DNA of 64,000 bases from Salininema proteolyticum (GTDB lineage: Bacteria > Actinomycetota > Actinomycetes > Mycobacteriales > Micromonosporaceae): contig NZ_JBHUNX010000001.1 in NCBI RefSeq assembly GCF_042685645.1, positions 1,054,001 through 1,118,000 on the forward strand, read 5' to 3'. The notes beneath the pieces are model-generated. The model had not been told where the DNA came from. It saw nothing but the letters and a program-made list of their open reading frames with translations, and did not search any database. Both the position numbers and the translations under genes were made by a program. Of this stretch, positions 17,392 through 26,046 are shown piece by piece (the stretch's first letter is position 1; the number at the start of each line of letters is the position of its first letter).

Positions 17392-17865
17392 ATGCCGAAG
17401 ACGCACCACTACGCGCTCACGACCGTCTGGACCGGAGCGGGCGACGGGGGAACCACGGGCTACCGCGACTACGGACGCGAGCACACCGTCTCCACGGACG
17501 GCAAGCCCGACCTCCACGGCTCCGCCGACCCGACCTTCCTGGGCACCGACGACCGGTGGAACCCCGAAGAGCTGCTCCTGGCGGCCCTCTCGCAGTGCCA
17601 CATGCTGTCCTATCTGTCCCTCTGTTCGCGGGAGGGGATCGTCGTGACGGCCTACGAGGACCGGGCGACGGGGGAGATGCTCACCTCGCCGAGGATCCGG
17701 GGGCACTTCACCAAGGCGCTCTTGAGCCCGGTCGTGACCCTGCACGTGGACACGGCCGAGGCCGACCGGGAACGCGCCCGTGGACTCCACCGCAGGGCCC
17801 ACGAGGAGTGCTTCATCGCCAACTCGGTGAACTTCCCCGTGGAGTGCGAACCGGAGATCCGGTAG
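17392..17865 (+). CDS. OsmC-family peroxiredoxin-like protein
   Basis: A 157-residue OsmC/Ohr-fold protein that reduces organic hydroperoxides using two cysteines. Both are visible: C69 in AALSQCHMLSYL and C140 in RRAHEECFIANSVNF. The text RDYGREHTVSTDGKPDL and PEELLLAALS is typical of the OsmC/YhfA branch, not the Ohr branch. ATG 17392 lacks a clear ribosome-binding site (only GCGGG). A 7-bp stem with a one-base gap (CTCCGCC/GGCGGAG, 17890-17904) follows the stop and may be a weak terminator. Confidence 0.88.
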   Translation: MPKTHHYALTTVWTGAGDGGTTGYRDYGREHTVSTDGKPDLHGSADPTFLGTDDRWNPEELLLAALSQCHMLSYLSLCSREGIVVTAYEDRATGEMLTSPRIRGHFTKALLSPVVTLHVDTAEADRERARGLHRRAHEECFIANSVNFPVECEPEIR

Positions 17866-17922
17866 CCCGCCGGCGGCGCATCGGACGACCTCCGCCTGGC
17901 GGAGCCCGGATACCATGTCCCC

Positions 17923-19065
17923 GTGCGCGAAGCCGACATCACCCGACACCCCCTCTCACCCCACCACGTCACCGTGGGGACCGAAGACCCCGGCGTACAG
18001 CGCGGATGGAGCCTCCTGCACGTGCATCTCAACCGCGGCACCCGCATATGGATCGACGAGAGCACCCGCCGGGCCGCCACGGGGCCGCTGCCCACGGCCC
18101 CGCTCCTGCTGGTCGACGACGAGCCGGTCGCGGTGGGAGAGGGCGAGGCCTGGATCCGCCTCCCGGTGGGGCGGCACCGGGTCTCGCTCCAGTCCGGATT
18201 CTTCGCCGGCTGGTGGACGGTGGACGCCCGGGACGGCGAAACGGTCGAACTCACGACGAAACCCGGGGCGATGGACCAGGACACTCTCGACGACCTGCCG
18301 CTCAAGCCGAAGAAGTACGAAGTCCACATGGGGTTCTTCAGCCTGACCGTGGCGGCGGCCGTGTTCGGCCTCATGACCTTCGCCGTCACCCTCGTCGCGG
18401 TGGCCGTCCCGGCGTTCCTGGTGCTCCAACTCTTCTCCCCGGAGACCTGGGAGTCGATCTACCCCTCCACCACCGCCCGAGTCCTTCTGGCGCTGCCCAC
18501 GGCGGCCATGGTCGTCTGGGCCTACTGGGACCACTACTCGGGACGCGCGGCTGCCCGCCGGGAAGACGCCGCCCAGAACGCGCTCGCGGAACAACGGCTG
18601 CCGAGCGCCCAGACGGCCTACGAGGTCCCGTTCGCGGCCACGTCCGCACCGGGCGGAGCGGACAGCGGAATCCTGCTCGACCTCCGGTGGGACGTCCTCA
18701 ATAAGAACACCTCCGAAGGGAACCTGATCGAGACGCCGTGGGTCCGCAGCCTCACCGTGGGCATCGACGGGGTCAGCGTCCCCGCCACCTGGGGACGGTG
18801 GTGGATTCCACTCCACAGAGGAGAGCACCGCATCGACCTCTCACTGCCGAAACGGCACAGCGCCTCGGGCGTGTCCGACCCGCGCAAGACCTGGTCCAAG
18901 ACCGTCGACGTAGAGGAAGACGCCATCACCCGAGTACGCCTGGCGCCCCGCATGAGGCGGGAGGAGCACGGAGGACTCGAACACATGGCTGTGGAGAGGT
19001 TCGACGAGGACGTCCGGACCTACGGCGCCGACGGGAGACTCGACTCCTTCGCCTCCCTCCTCTGA
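17923..19065 (+). CDS. Unknown membrane protein with two similar soluble domains
   Basis: A 380-residue protein not assigned to a family. It is symmetric: an N-terminal soluble domain (about 25-115) with HLNRGTRIWIDE and LPVGRHRVSLQSG, two transmembrane helices (about 145-210), and a C-terminal soluble domain (about 245-345) with GVSVPATWGRWWIPLHRGEHRIDL. The shared pattern '(V/I)...G.HR(V/I).L' suggests two beta-sandwich, PEGA-like modules on the same face of the membrane. GTG 17923 starts the frame. It sits just upstream of the short SARP gene, with a separate promoter region between. Codon use matches its neighbours. Confidence 0.65.
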   Translation: MREADITRHPLSPHHVTVGTEDPGVQRGWSLLHVHLNRGTRIWIDESTRRAATGPLPTAPLLLVDDEPVAVGEGEAWIRLPVGRHRVSLQSGFFAGWWTVDARDGETVELTTKPGAMDQDTLDDLPLKPKKYEVHMGFFSLTVAAAVFGLMTFAVTLVAVAVPAFLVLQLFSPETWESIYPSTTARVLLALPTAAMVVWAYWDHYSGRAAARREDAAQNALAEQRLPSAQTAYEVPFAATSAPGGADSGILLDLRWDVLNKNTSEGNLIETPWVRSLTVGIDGVSVPATWGRWWIPLHRGEHRIDLSLPKRHSASGVSDPRKTWSKTVDVEEDAITRVRLAPRMRREEHGGLEHMAVERFDEDVRTYGADGRLDSFASLL

Positions 19066-19080
19066 CCCCTCGACCACCGA

Positions 19081-19098
19081 CGTCAAGAATCCGTCAAG
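19081..19098 (+). promoter_or_regulatory. SARP-type 11-bp direct repeat upstream of the short SARP gene
   Basis: CGTCAAG occurs at 19081-19087 and again at 19092-19098, starts exactly 11 bp apart. Known SARPs bind 11-bp-spaced heptamer repeats overlapping the -35 region, with the last heptamer about 8 bp before the -10. Here the SARP start codon is 24 bp downstream, making an autoregulatory site plausible. The -10 is weak. Confidence 0.5.
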
Positions 19099-19121
19099 CG
19101 CGGTGGGGCACCCTCGAACCC

Positions 19122-19931
19122 ATGATCACATCCGATGACCTTCCGCGCTCCCGCCCATCGTTGGAGATCAAACTGTTCGGCCCCATGCAGGTGGCCGGCG
19201 ACCGAGTGCCGCTGCGACTGGGCGGACCCCGCCAGAAGGCGGTCCTCGCCTACCTGATCACCTGCCAGGGAGGACTCGCCGCGGTCGACGACATCGTCGA
19301 GGCCGTCTGGGGCACCGACCTGCCCGCCCGCCCGAGGCACTCGGTCAGCGTCACGACCTCGCGCCTCAGACACGCTCTCGAATGGACCGGCATGCGCATC
19401 GACTTCGACGGCGGCTACTTCCTGGAACGCCCCCTGTCGACGAAGGTCGACTGGGAGGAGTTCGACACCCTCTGCGCGAGAGCCGAAACCGCCCGCTACC
19501 CGCAAGAGGCGGTGGACCTCCTGCGGGAGGCGCTGCACCTGTCGTCCCCCACGGTCCTGGCGGGAGTGGAGGGCCCCTTCGCCGAACGGATGCGCCGCGT
19601 CTGGGCCGGCAGGCTGGACGACGTGCGGGAGAAGCTCTTCGCCCTGCAACTGGACGCGGGCCGGGCGAGAGAGGCGCTCGCGGGCCTGGAGGAGATGGTG
19701 CGCTCGCGGCCGTGGAGGGAGTCGGCCCGGGCCCTGCACATGATGGCGCTCGCACAAGAGGGGCGGGCGGCCGAAGCGATCGACGTCTTCCAATCCTATG
19801 CCAGGCGGATGGCGGACGAGTACGGCATGGACCCCTCCCCGGTGACTAGGGAGGCCTACCTCAAGGTCATCAGCGGCCGAGTGCCGACGCGCACACCCGA
19901 CGGCACCACAGTCCTCTCCCCGGCGCGGTGA
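19122..19931 (+). CDS. SARP-family transcriptional activator (short form)
   Basis: A 269-residue Streptomyces antibiotic regulatory protein: an OmpR-like winged helix (about 8-100, IKLFGPMQVAGDRVPLRLGGPRQKAVLAYL ... SVSVTTSRLRHAL) followed by the bacterial transcriptional activation (BTAD) helical domain (about 105-255, FDTLCARAE, FAERMRRVWAGRLDDVREKLF). It has no ATPase or TPR part. ATG 19122 follows the 11-bp repeat. It converges on the large AfsR-like gene with only 4 bp between the stops. Two SARPs beside genes carrying SARP-like operators suggest local control of the type VII block. Confidence 0.87.
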   Translation: MITSDDLPRSRPSLEIKLFGPMQVAGDRVPLRLGGPRQKAVLAYLITCQGGLAAVDDIVEAVWGTDLPARPRHSVSVTTSRLRHALEWTGMRIDFDGGYFLERPLSTKVDWEEFDTLCARAETARYPQEAVDLLREALHLSSPTVLAGVEGPFAERMRRVWAGRLDDVREKLFALQLDAGRAREALAGLEEMVRSRPWRESARALHMMALAQEGRAAEAIDVFQSYARRMADEYGMDPSPVTREAYLKVISGRVPTRTPDGTTVLSPAR

Positions 19932-19935
19932 CCCG

Positions 19936-22725
19936 TCACCGGCTGGGAACCTCCAAGATCGCCTTGTCGACCGGCGAGTCCGCGACCCGGCCCCGCAGAC
20001 GCGCGGCCCCGGCGTCGTCCCCGCCCAGCTCGCGCGCCCGCGCCCAGATAAGAAGCGTGTTGGCGGCGGTCCATCCGTCGCCGATGCGCTCGGCGACGGC
20101 GACGGCCTCCGCACAGAGGCGTTCGCAGTCCCGCAGGTCGCCGGAGGACAGGCGGCAGTCGGCCATGCGCATATGAGTCAGGGCCGCCCACCTCTTGTCC
20201 CGCTCGGCCCGGTTCGACACTGTCAGCGACTCGGCGAACTTGCCGACGCCCTCGTCCGGACGGCCGGCCATGAGCAGCACGACGCCGTAGGTGTAGAGGA
20301 TCCCGGAGTGCAGATCGCGTCCCGGCACGGACTCGATGAGGGCCACCGAGTCCTCGACCTCGGCGATGGCCTCCCCGTAGCGGCCCAGGAAGGCCTTGGC
20401 GCGGGACCGCTCGGCGAGCGAGTTGGCGATGGACGCCTCGGCGCCGGCGCGCCGGTAGTGCTCGATCGCCCTGGTCTGCAGCTCGATCGCGGGGGAGTAC
20501 TCGCGCAGGGTGAAGCGCAGGAACGCCTCGGACCGGAGCGCGTGCCCCGCGGTGAGGTCGTCGCCGACCTCCACGGCCAGCCGGAAGCTCTTGCGCGCGC
20601 ATGCGGTCGACAGCCCGGGGTCGTTCAGCCCTCCCGAACGGCTCCCGAACATGTTGGCCGCGATCTGCAGCACCTTGGCGAGCGCCCGGTCGTCCTCGGA
20701 CTCGGAGGCGAGGATCGCGATCCGCTCCAGGGACTGCCGGATGAGCTCCGAGTTCGGATAGTGCTCCGCGAGCCATTCCAGCGCCTGGATGACGCTGAGG
20801 CCCAAGCGGAACGGAAAGCGCGGAGCCTCGAGCGCCTGCCGCAGGACGCGGAGCGTCCGCGGGGGGAAGGAGGCCAGCCAGGCCAGTGCGGCGGTCCCGT
20901 CGGCGAAGGCGTGGTACGGCGTGGCGGGCGTGGGCAGGGTCTGCAGATGGGGGCTGTCGGGGTCGTGGAGGTTGCGGGCGGCCACCGCCTGCGCGAGATG
21001 GAGGTCCAGGATCTCCTCGAGGACCTGGCGGCGCTCGGGCGCGCTGGCATAGGACTGGATGTACTCGCGCAGCAGGTCGTGGAAGCGGTAGCGGCCGTCG
21101 CTGGCGGGGATGAGCATGGACAGGCCGACGAACTCCGCCAGGTCGGACTCGGTCTCGCCGAGAGACCGGCCCGTGGCCGCGGCGGCCTCCTCGACGGTGA
21201 TCTCGTCCAGGTCGGGTATCGACAGGAGGCGGTAGCGCACCATGAGGTCCGCGTCCAGGTAGCGGTTCGAGGCGATCAGCGCGGCCCGCACCCCCGTGCG
21301 CTCCGACGGCACGTCCTTGACCGCCTCGACGGCCTTGAGGACGCCCAGGAACTCCGCGAGGCCGAGCCCGGGGGACGCCGCGAGGCGGGACCCCATGAGC
21401 GACACCGCGAGCGGGTAGCGGCCCGACATGTCCACCAGGGACCGTGCGGCGGCGACCTCAGAGAGGACCCGTTCGGCGCCGGCGAGGCGGCACAGCAGGT
21501 CGATGCCCTCGCCCTCCGACAGCCCCCCGAGCGAGACCTCTTCGCCGGCGACGTCCGGCAGCGGCGCCCGAGAGGTGATGACGGTGGCGCACCCGGGCTC
21601 GCGGGGGATCAGCCGGTCGATCTGCGAGACGGCGAAGACGTTGTCGACGATGAGGAGGACCCGTCGGCCGCGAAGGCGCCGGTGCAGAAGGGCCACTTGG
21701 CCGTCCGAGTCGGCCGGTATGTCCTCCGGGGGGACGCCGAGGCTGAGCAGCGTCTGCGCGAGCACGGTTCCCACGTCCAGCGGACGCTCGTCGGCACCGC
21801 GGGCGTTGACGAAGACGACACCGTCGGGGAAGCGGCCGCGCGCCCGATAGGCGGCTTCCACGGCGAGCGAGGACTTGCCGATCCCCGCCGGGCCGTGGAC
21901 CGAGTAGACCGGGGCGCCGCCCGCGGCCGTTTCGAGGTGCGAGGTGAACCGCCGCAGGATGGACTCGCGGCCGACGAACTCGCGGGGCCTCGGCGGCACC
22001 GACAGCGCGTCCTCCCGCGCGGGTTCCCCGGCCAGGAGTCGGCGGTGGAACCGTTTGACCTCGCGGCCCGGTTCGAGTCCCTGCTCCTCGACCATGCGCG
22101 ACCGCATGTCGAGATAGAGGGCCAGCGCCTCGCCGCGCCGGCCCAGGGCGTCCAGAGTCCGCAAATGGGCCAGCAGGAGGTCCTCCCGGAACGGGTCGTC
22201 GCGGCGGAGGCGGACGATGAGGTCGAGCCGCTCTTCGCCGCCGCGTTCGCAGGGGCCCGTGGCGCAGGCGATCAGGTTGCGCCGGTGGCGGCGGCGCAGG
22301 AATTCGCGCTGCGCCTCCGCCCAGGGACCGGGCAGGCCGGGGAGCGGCTCGTCGAAGAGCGCCAGGGCGGTACGCCAGATCATCTCGGCCTCCGCCGCGT
22401 CCGCGCGCGACGCGCGCTCGCAGAGCCGGTCGTACTCGGCGACGTCGGTGTCGGTGTCGACGAGCCGGTACCCGCCGCCCTGCCGTACGACGGCGTCCCG
22501 TCCGAGCGCGGAGCGAAGGCGGGAGACGTAGCTCTGGAGGGTGGAGGCCGCGCTGGCGGGAATGCGGTCGCCCCAGAGGATCTCGCACAGGGTGTCCGCG
22601 CTGACGGCCCGTCCCTCGGCGAGGGCGAGCCGGGCCAGGACGAGGCGCTGCTGGGGCGTTCCGGACGGCACCTCTCGGCCTTCGCGAAAGGCCTGGATGG
22701 AACCTAGGAGGCGTATGCGGATCAT
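19936..22725 (-). CDS. AfsR-like SARP regulator with NB-ARC ATPase and TPR domains
   Basis: A 929-residue large SARP. Order: OmpR-like winged helix (1-95), BTAD (97-235), NB-ARC/STAND ATPase (about 250-520) with Walker A GPAGIGKSS (278-286) and Walker B RVLLIVDN (about 359-366), a winged-helix linker (VEEAAAATGRSL), and a C-terminal helical TPR-like region (about 640-920, repeated LAERSRAKAFLGRYGEA type helices). Such proteins act as signal-gated activators, with ATP binding and TPR ligand sensing controlling DNA binding. The gene's own upstream region (22726-22860) is AT-rich and carries no 11-bp repeat on its strand. The ribosome-binding site is GGAAAG. It may act on the flanking TCTC-repeat promoters. 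Confidence 0.9.
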   Translation of the reverse strand: MIRIRLLGSIQAFREGREVPSGTPQQRLVLARLALAEGRAVSADTLCEILWGDRIPASAASTLQSYVSRLRSALGRDAVVRQGGGYRLVDTDTDVAEYDRLCERASRADAAEAEMIWRTALALFDEPLPGLPGPWAEAQREFLRRRHRRNLIACATGPCERGGEERLDLIVRLRRDDPFREDLLLAHLRTLDALGRRGEALALYLDMRSRMVEEQGLEPGREVKRFHRRLLAGEPAREDALSVPPRPREFVGRESILRRFTSHLETAAGGAPVYSVHGPAGIGKSSLAVEAAYRARGRFPDGVVFVNARGADERPLDVGTVLAQTLLSLGVPPEDIPADSDGQVALLHRRLRGRRVLLIVDNVFAVSQIDRLIPREPGCATVITSRAPLPDVAGEEVSLGGLSEGEGIDLLCRLAGAERVLSEVAAARSLVDMSGRYPLAVSLMGSRLAASPGLGLAEFLGVLKAVEAVKDVPSERTGVRAALIASNRYLDADLMVRYRLLSIPDLDEITVEEAAAATGRSLGETESDLAEFVGLSMLIPASDGRYRFHDLLREYIQSYASAPERRQVLEEILDLHLAQAVAARNLHDPDSPHLQTLPTPATPYHAFADGTAALAWLASFPPRTLRVLRQALEAPRFPFRLGLSVIQALEWLAEHYPNSELIRQSLERIAILASESEDDRALAKVLQIAANMFGSRSGGLNDPGLSTACARKSFRLAVEVGDDLTAGHALRSEAFLRFTLREYSPAIELQTRAIEHYRRAGAEASIANSLAERSRAKAFLGRYGEAIAEVEDSVALIESVPGRDLHSGILYTYGVVLLMAGRPDEGVGKFAESLTVSNRAERDKRWAALTHMRMADCRLSSGDLRDCERLCAEAVAVAERIGDGWTAANTLLIWARARELGGDDAGAARLRGRVADSPVDKAILEVPSR

Positions 22726-22944
22726 GACGACTTTCCGGCGGCGTCGGAGGAAATAGGTAACAAGTATGGCGTCGGCGGCGGCCTTTCCGCACCACAGCCG
22801 TTGCTAATGTGATATCAATTCGCGACCTTAATGAAGGGGATGCTCTGACCCGCGAAGACCTTGGCCGAGGCGGTTTCCGCACCCATGGTCCACTGTGAAA
22901 TCCGACTCCGCAACCGGCATCCGGCGAGGTGCCGGAGCGGCCGG

Positions 22945-22998
22945 TCTCAAAGCGATCTCAAAGCCTTCTCACATCGTTCTCCTCGCGGTCACTGGATT
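22945..22998 (+). promoter_or_regulatory. Four-copy 11-bp SARP-like operator upstream of a YbaB-like gene
   Basis: Heptamers starting TCTC occur at 22945, 22956, 22967 and 22978 (TCTCAAA, TCTCAAA, TCTCACA, TCTCCTC), all exactly 11 bp apart. The last ends at 22984, then 8 bp (GCGGTCAC) separates it from TGGATT (22993-22998), a candidate -10. This heptamer phasing and 8-bp offset is the known SARP-activated promoter layout. It lies 67 bp before the ATG at 23066. The rest of the 340-bp gap 22726-23065 holds the divergent AfsR-like promoter and no gene. Confidence 0.72.
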
Positions 22999-23065
22999 TG
23001 GGCCGAACCGTCCCCGCTCATTAGCCTTGCCTCTCCGCACAGTTCCACCGATGGCGAGGAGTGAC

Positions 23066-23464
23066 ATGGGTCTTCCGGAAAACTCGAACCCGGCCGGCGT
23101 ACCGAGAGCCGTGGTCGACGTCGACAAGAGCGCCGAGTTCACGAAGGAGGTCGTCGGCGGCCAGATCCGCGTCATCGCGAGCTACCCGGGAAAGGTGGAG
23201 ATCGAGGTCCTCGACCAGTGGGCGCTCCGCATGGACGTCCAGACGCTGAGCGAAGAGCTGACCGACGGCGTCAACGCGGCGCTGAAGGGCCTGCGCGCCG
23301 AGCTCGGGGGAGTGGACGAGGAGTCCGCCGCCGACGGGTTCGCCCAACGCCTGGAGGCCATCGGACGGCAGGCCGAGGAGCGGATGGAGGCCGCCATGGA
23401 AGCCGTCCGCTTCGACAGGGACTCCGACGACGGAGGGCGGAACCGGGAGCCGGGGGCGGCGTAG
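23066..23464 (+). CDS. YbaB/EbfC-like protein, first copy
   Basis: A 132-residue protein with the fold pattern of YbaB/EbfC nucleoid-associated proteins in their actinobacterial, type VII-linked variant: strands FTKEVVGGQIRVIASYPGKVEIEVLD, then helix LSEELTDGVNAALKGLRAELGG, then an acidic helical tail. It is clearly similar to the copy at 27739-28182 (VKEVFEGKVRITARYPGEVAIEVLE and LSDGVNAALEGLR). ATG 23066 is preceded by GAGGAG; ATG 23051 is an alternative. It is driven from a four-repeat SARP-like promoter and ends at a very strong shared terminator. It may bind DNA or chaperone secretion substrates; function is not established. Confidence 0.72.
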   Translation: MGLPENSNPAGVPRAVVDVDKSAEFTKEVVGGQIRVIASYPGKVEIEVLDQWALRMDVQTLSEELTDGVNAALKGLRAELGGVDEESAADGFAQRLEAIGRQAEERMEAAMEAVRFDRDSDDGGRNREPGAA

Positions 23465-23688
23465 CGGCCGATGCCTCGACGACCCGTGTGATCTGCGGCT
23501 GAGAGCGAGACGAGACCGGGTGGAGACCCGGTCGGCCGAGAATGGTCCGGGAGGGGAGTCCTTCGGCGCACCGGCTCCTGAGCGCACCCTGCCGGCGCCG
23601 TCGAACGGGCCCTCCCCGCCGCCGTTCCGCGGGCGCGCACGGCAGACAAGGGCCACAACACAAGCTCGGCCGCAAAGGAACTGACATC

Positions 23689-23745
23689 GCGACGGGGAAA
23701 GGCCCGGAACACCGGTCACCGGTGTTCCGGGCCTTTCCCCGTCGC
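23689..23745. terminator. Exceptionally long bidirectional terminator
   Basis: A perfect 27-bp stem closes a 3-base TCA loop: GCGACGGGGAAAGGCCCGGA begins the left arm at 689-708 of kb 23 and the complement ends at 23745. It lies between the + strand YbaB-like gene and the - strand substrate operon and can serve both. The 220 bases between the YbaB stop and this stem contain no supportable gene. Confidence 0.8.
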
Positions 23746-23752
23746 TGTCCGA

Positions 23753-25717
23753 TCAGGTCAGGAAGTCCTCGCCCCGCTCGTACTCCTCGTGGTTTCCGCC
23801 CCAGACGGAGCGGTCCTCTGGCAGCACGTACTCGTCGCTCGCCTCACGTTCCTCGTCGGCCTTCGGCCCGCCAGCGCCCGCGGCGCCGGTCGGCGGAATG
23901 GCGCCGCCCATGGCTCCCCCCGGCCTGACGGCGCCGCCGCCCGCGGCCATGCCCATCGGGCCGCCCCCGCCGGAACCGCGGCCGTCCCGCGACCCGCCTG
24001 ACCCTCCGGCCGCTCCTCCGGCCATCAGGGGACCGCCGCCGCCCGCGGAGACGCCACCGCCTCCCCCGGGAAGGGAGGGCGAACCCGCCCCGCCCGGCGA
24101 CATGCCGGTCACGGACGGCGAACCGCTCTGGAGGCCGCCGCCTTCCGTGCTGTCGTCGTCCTCGAAGTCCCAGTCGCCGAACTCCTCGTCGTCCAACGGC
24201 TTCTTCACGACGTAATCGTCGTCCGGAACGCCTCCCGGGTTGAAGCCCTTCCCGGATCCGTCCCAGTCGGGGGACGAGGGGTCCGTATAGTCGGGCGACG
24301 TTCCGTCGTCCCACCGCGGTGAGGAGGGATCCACGGCTCCCGGCGAGGTGCCGCCGCCTTCCCATTCCGACGGGTCCTGGCCGTCTATGCCGTCGACGCC
24401 GTCGAAGTTCGGGTCGACGGCACCCGGTGAGTTCGGGCCACCCGGGGCCTCGGACTGCCAGTCGGCGTCGGGGCCGAAGGGCGATCCGGGCTCCTGAGGC
24501 CCGGCGCTGTCGTCGAAGAGGCTGACCTTCTCCTCGGGTTCGACCGAGTAGTCCCCGTCCGCGTTCCAGTCGGAAGGGCCGTCGACTCCCGAGGGGTTGA
24601 CCGTGGACCCGTCGAACTCGCCCGTCCCCGGCGGCTTTATGTCGGCCGGGTTGGGATCGCCGACGGTCGGCGGGTCGTACGGGTCGACGTCGACGTCGTC
24701 GGGGTTGATCGGCGACTCCTCGGCGCTTCCAGCGGTGGGCGTGAAGCGCGGCAGGTCGTCGTCGGCCGTCTGGTAGCGGTCCATGACGGCCGAGTTGTTC
24801 TCCTCGGCGCGGGCCTCGAAGTCGCCGCTCGGGTCCGACGAGCTCTCCGAGAACTTCTGCGAGTACTCCTCCTCCGCCTCGGCCTCGGCCTTCTCGCGCG
24901 TGTACCAGCCGGGCTTCTCCCCGTGCGACTCGGCGACGTCGGGCCGGTTGTAGAACTCGTAGAGGTAGTTCGTCCGGTCGTCGCGCCACTGGGTGGCCTC
25001 GGCGGCCTGGTCGGGGTTGAAGCCTCCCAGCTCGAGGATCTTGTTGCCGTCGGCGTCGTTGCAGAGGCTCCCGTACTCCTCGCACTCGGCGGTGTACGGG
25101 GCTCGGGCGTGCCACTTCTTCTTGAACCAGTTGTTGATGTCCGAACCGAGCTGGTCGATGTGGACGGAGGGGTACGGTGTCTCCCCGCCGGCGCCCTGCA
25201 TGGACGCCAGGGTGGACTCCTGCTCGGACAGCAGCGAGATCGTGCCGCCGTCGCCGCCGATGTCGTCGTAGAACTCGTCGAGCTTCTTGCCCAGCTCGGT
25301 GACCTCGTCCTCGAACGCGTCGAAGTCCTTGCCCTTCCAGCCCGCCGACAGCTCCTTCAGCCCGTTCCGCAGGGTGGAGGCGACGGGTTCCAGCACGTCG
25401 CGGAAGCCCTCCCACTCCTCCCGGATGTGCTCCAGGGAGAACGGTTCGGGATTGGCCGGACGCAGCTTGCCGACGAACTCCGCGACGGTCATGTCGTTGG
25501 GCATGGCCATCCCGGGATCGCGCATGTTGAACTCCTGCGCCTTCTTGGGGACGGCCGTCATGAGCTTCAGCCAGGCCTCCTCGGCGGGGGAGTCCTCGGC
25601 GTTGTCGCAGTTGTCGCAGGTGCCCAGTCCGAGGTAGTCGCGGTAGACCGCCCGGTAGCCCTCCAGGGCCGCCGCCGAGGTGCCGTCGTACTCCTCTTGT
25701 TCGAAATTCTCGGCCAT
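23753..25717 (-). CDS. Large type VII secretion-associated protein with Asp/Pro and Gly-rich repeats
   Basis: A 654-residue protein predicted to be a type VII (ESX-like) substrate. The N-terminal 210 residues are helical with WXG-like features (LKELSAGWKGKDFDAFEDEVTELGKKLDEFYDDI, about 95-160). Then comes a long acidic Asp/Pro/Gly/Ser region with repeated SPGAVDP, DPSSPxWD and SPDYTDPSSPDWD units, a Gly-rich segment (about 545-625, GGGGGVSAGGGGP), and a conserved-looking C-terminal tail EDRSVWGGNHEEYERGEDF. There is no signal peptide and no transmembrane helix. ATG 25717 overlaps the WXG100 stop (TGATG) with GGAGGAG upstream; GTG 25720 is an alternative. Exact role unknown. Confidence 0.7.
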   Translation of the reverse strand: MAENFEQEEYDGTSAAALEGYRAVYRDYLGLGTCDNCDNAEDSPAEEAWLKLMTAVPKKAQEFNMRDPGMAMPNDMTVAEFVGKLRPANPEPFSLEHIREEWEGFRDVLEPVASTLRNGLKELSAGWKGKDFDAFEDEVTELGKKLDEFYDDIGGDGGTISLLSEQESTLASMQGAGGETPYPSVHIDQLGSDINNWFKKKWHARAPYTAECEEYGSLCNDADGNKILELGGFNPDQAAEATQWRDDRTNYLYEFYNRPDVAESHGEKPGWYTREKAEAEAEEEYSQKFSESSSDPSGDFEARAEENNSAVMDRYQTADDDLPRFTPTAGSAEESPINPDDVDVDPYDPPTVGDPNPADIKPPGTGEFDGSTVNPSGVDGPSDWNADGDYSVEPEEKVSLFDDSAGPQEPGSPFGPDADWQSEAPGGPNSPGAVDPNFDGVDGIDGQDPSEWEGGGTSPGAVDPSSPRWDDGTSPDYTDPSSPDWDGSGKGFNPGGVPDDDYVVKKPLDDEEFGDWDFEDDDSTEGGGLQSGSPSVTGMSPGGAGSPSLPGGGGGVSAGGGGPLMAGGAAGGSGGSRDGRGSGGGGPMGMAAGGGAVRPGGAMGGAIPPTGAAGAGGPKADEEREASDEYVLPEDRSVWGGNHEEYERGEDFLT

Positions 25718-26046
25718 CACAGCTCCTCCGCCGTCTTGTCGATTCCCTCGGCGCCGGCCTCGTCGGCTTCGGCGTAATTGTCCAGCGAGGCCTGGATGAC
25801 GTCCAGGAGGCCGTAGAGGTTCTTGCGGAAGTTCTGCAGGTTGCTCCAGGCGGTCTGGTGCATGTCGGCGTACTGGGTGATGGCCGACTGCGACTGGTCC
25901 AGCGCTCCGAAGGCGGGCTCCTTGCCCAGCGCGCCCTCCCGGCGGAGCCGCGGGATGAGGTCCTGCTCGATGATGTCCAATTGAGACTGTGCCAGAGTCG
26001 CGTACTGTCGCAACGCGTCGGGCTCTACATGGCGCTCTTCGCCCAC
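25717..26046 (-). CDS. WXG100-like type VII secretion partner
   Basis: A 109-residue all-helical protein resembling ESAT-6/WXG100 family hairpins: helix 1 ALRQYATLAQSQLDIIEQDLIPRLRRE, turn with GALGKEPAFGALDQSQS, helix 2 YADMHQTAWSNLQNFRKNLYGLLDVIQASLDNYAEAD. The canonical WxG is replaced by AWSN, so it is a divergent member. GTG 26046 is chosen for a textbook AAGGAG six bases upstream; the longer frame to 26217 is non-coding in character. It is translationally coupled (TGATG) to the large downstream protein, suggesting they are secreted as a pair. Confidence 0.7.
   Translation of the reverse strand: MGEERHVEPDALRQYATLAQSQLDIIEQDLIPRLRREGALGKEPAFGALDQSQSAITQYADMHQTAWSNLQNFRKNLYGLLDVIQASLDNYAEADEAGAEGIDKTAEEL

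Noticed and set aside
20173..22707. 844-residue plus-strand frame opposite the AfsR-like gene
   Set aside because: Antisense shadow; the minus-strand frame holds winged helix, Walker A/B and TPR motifs.
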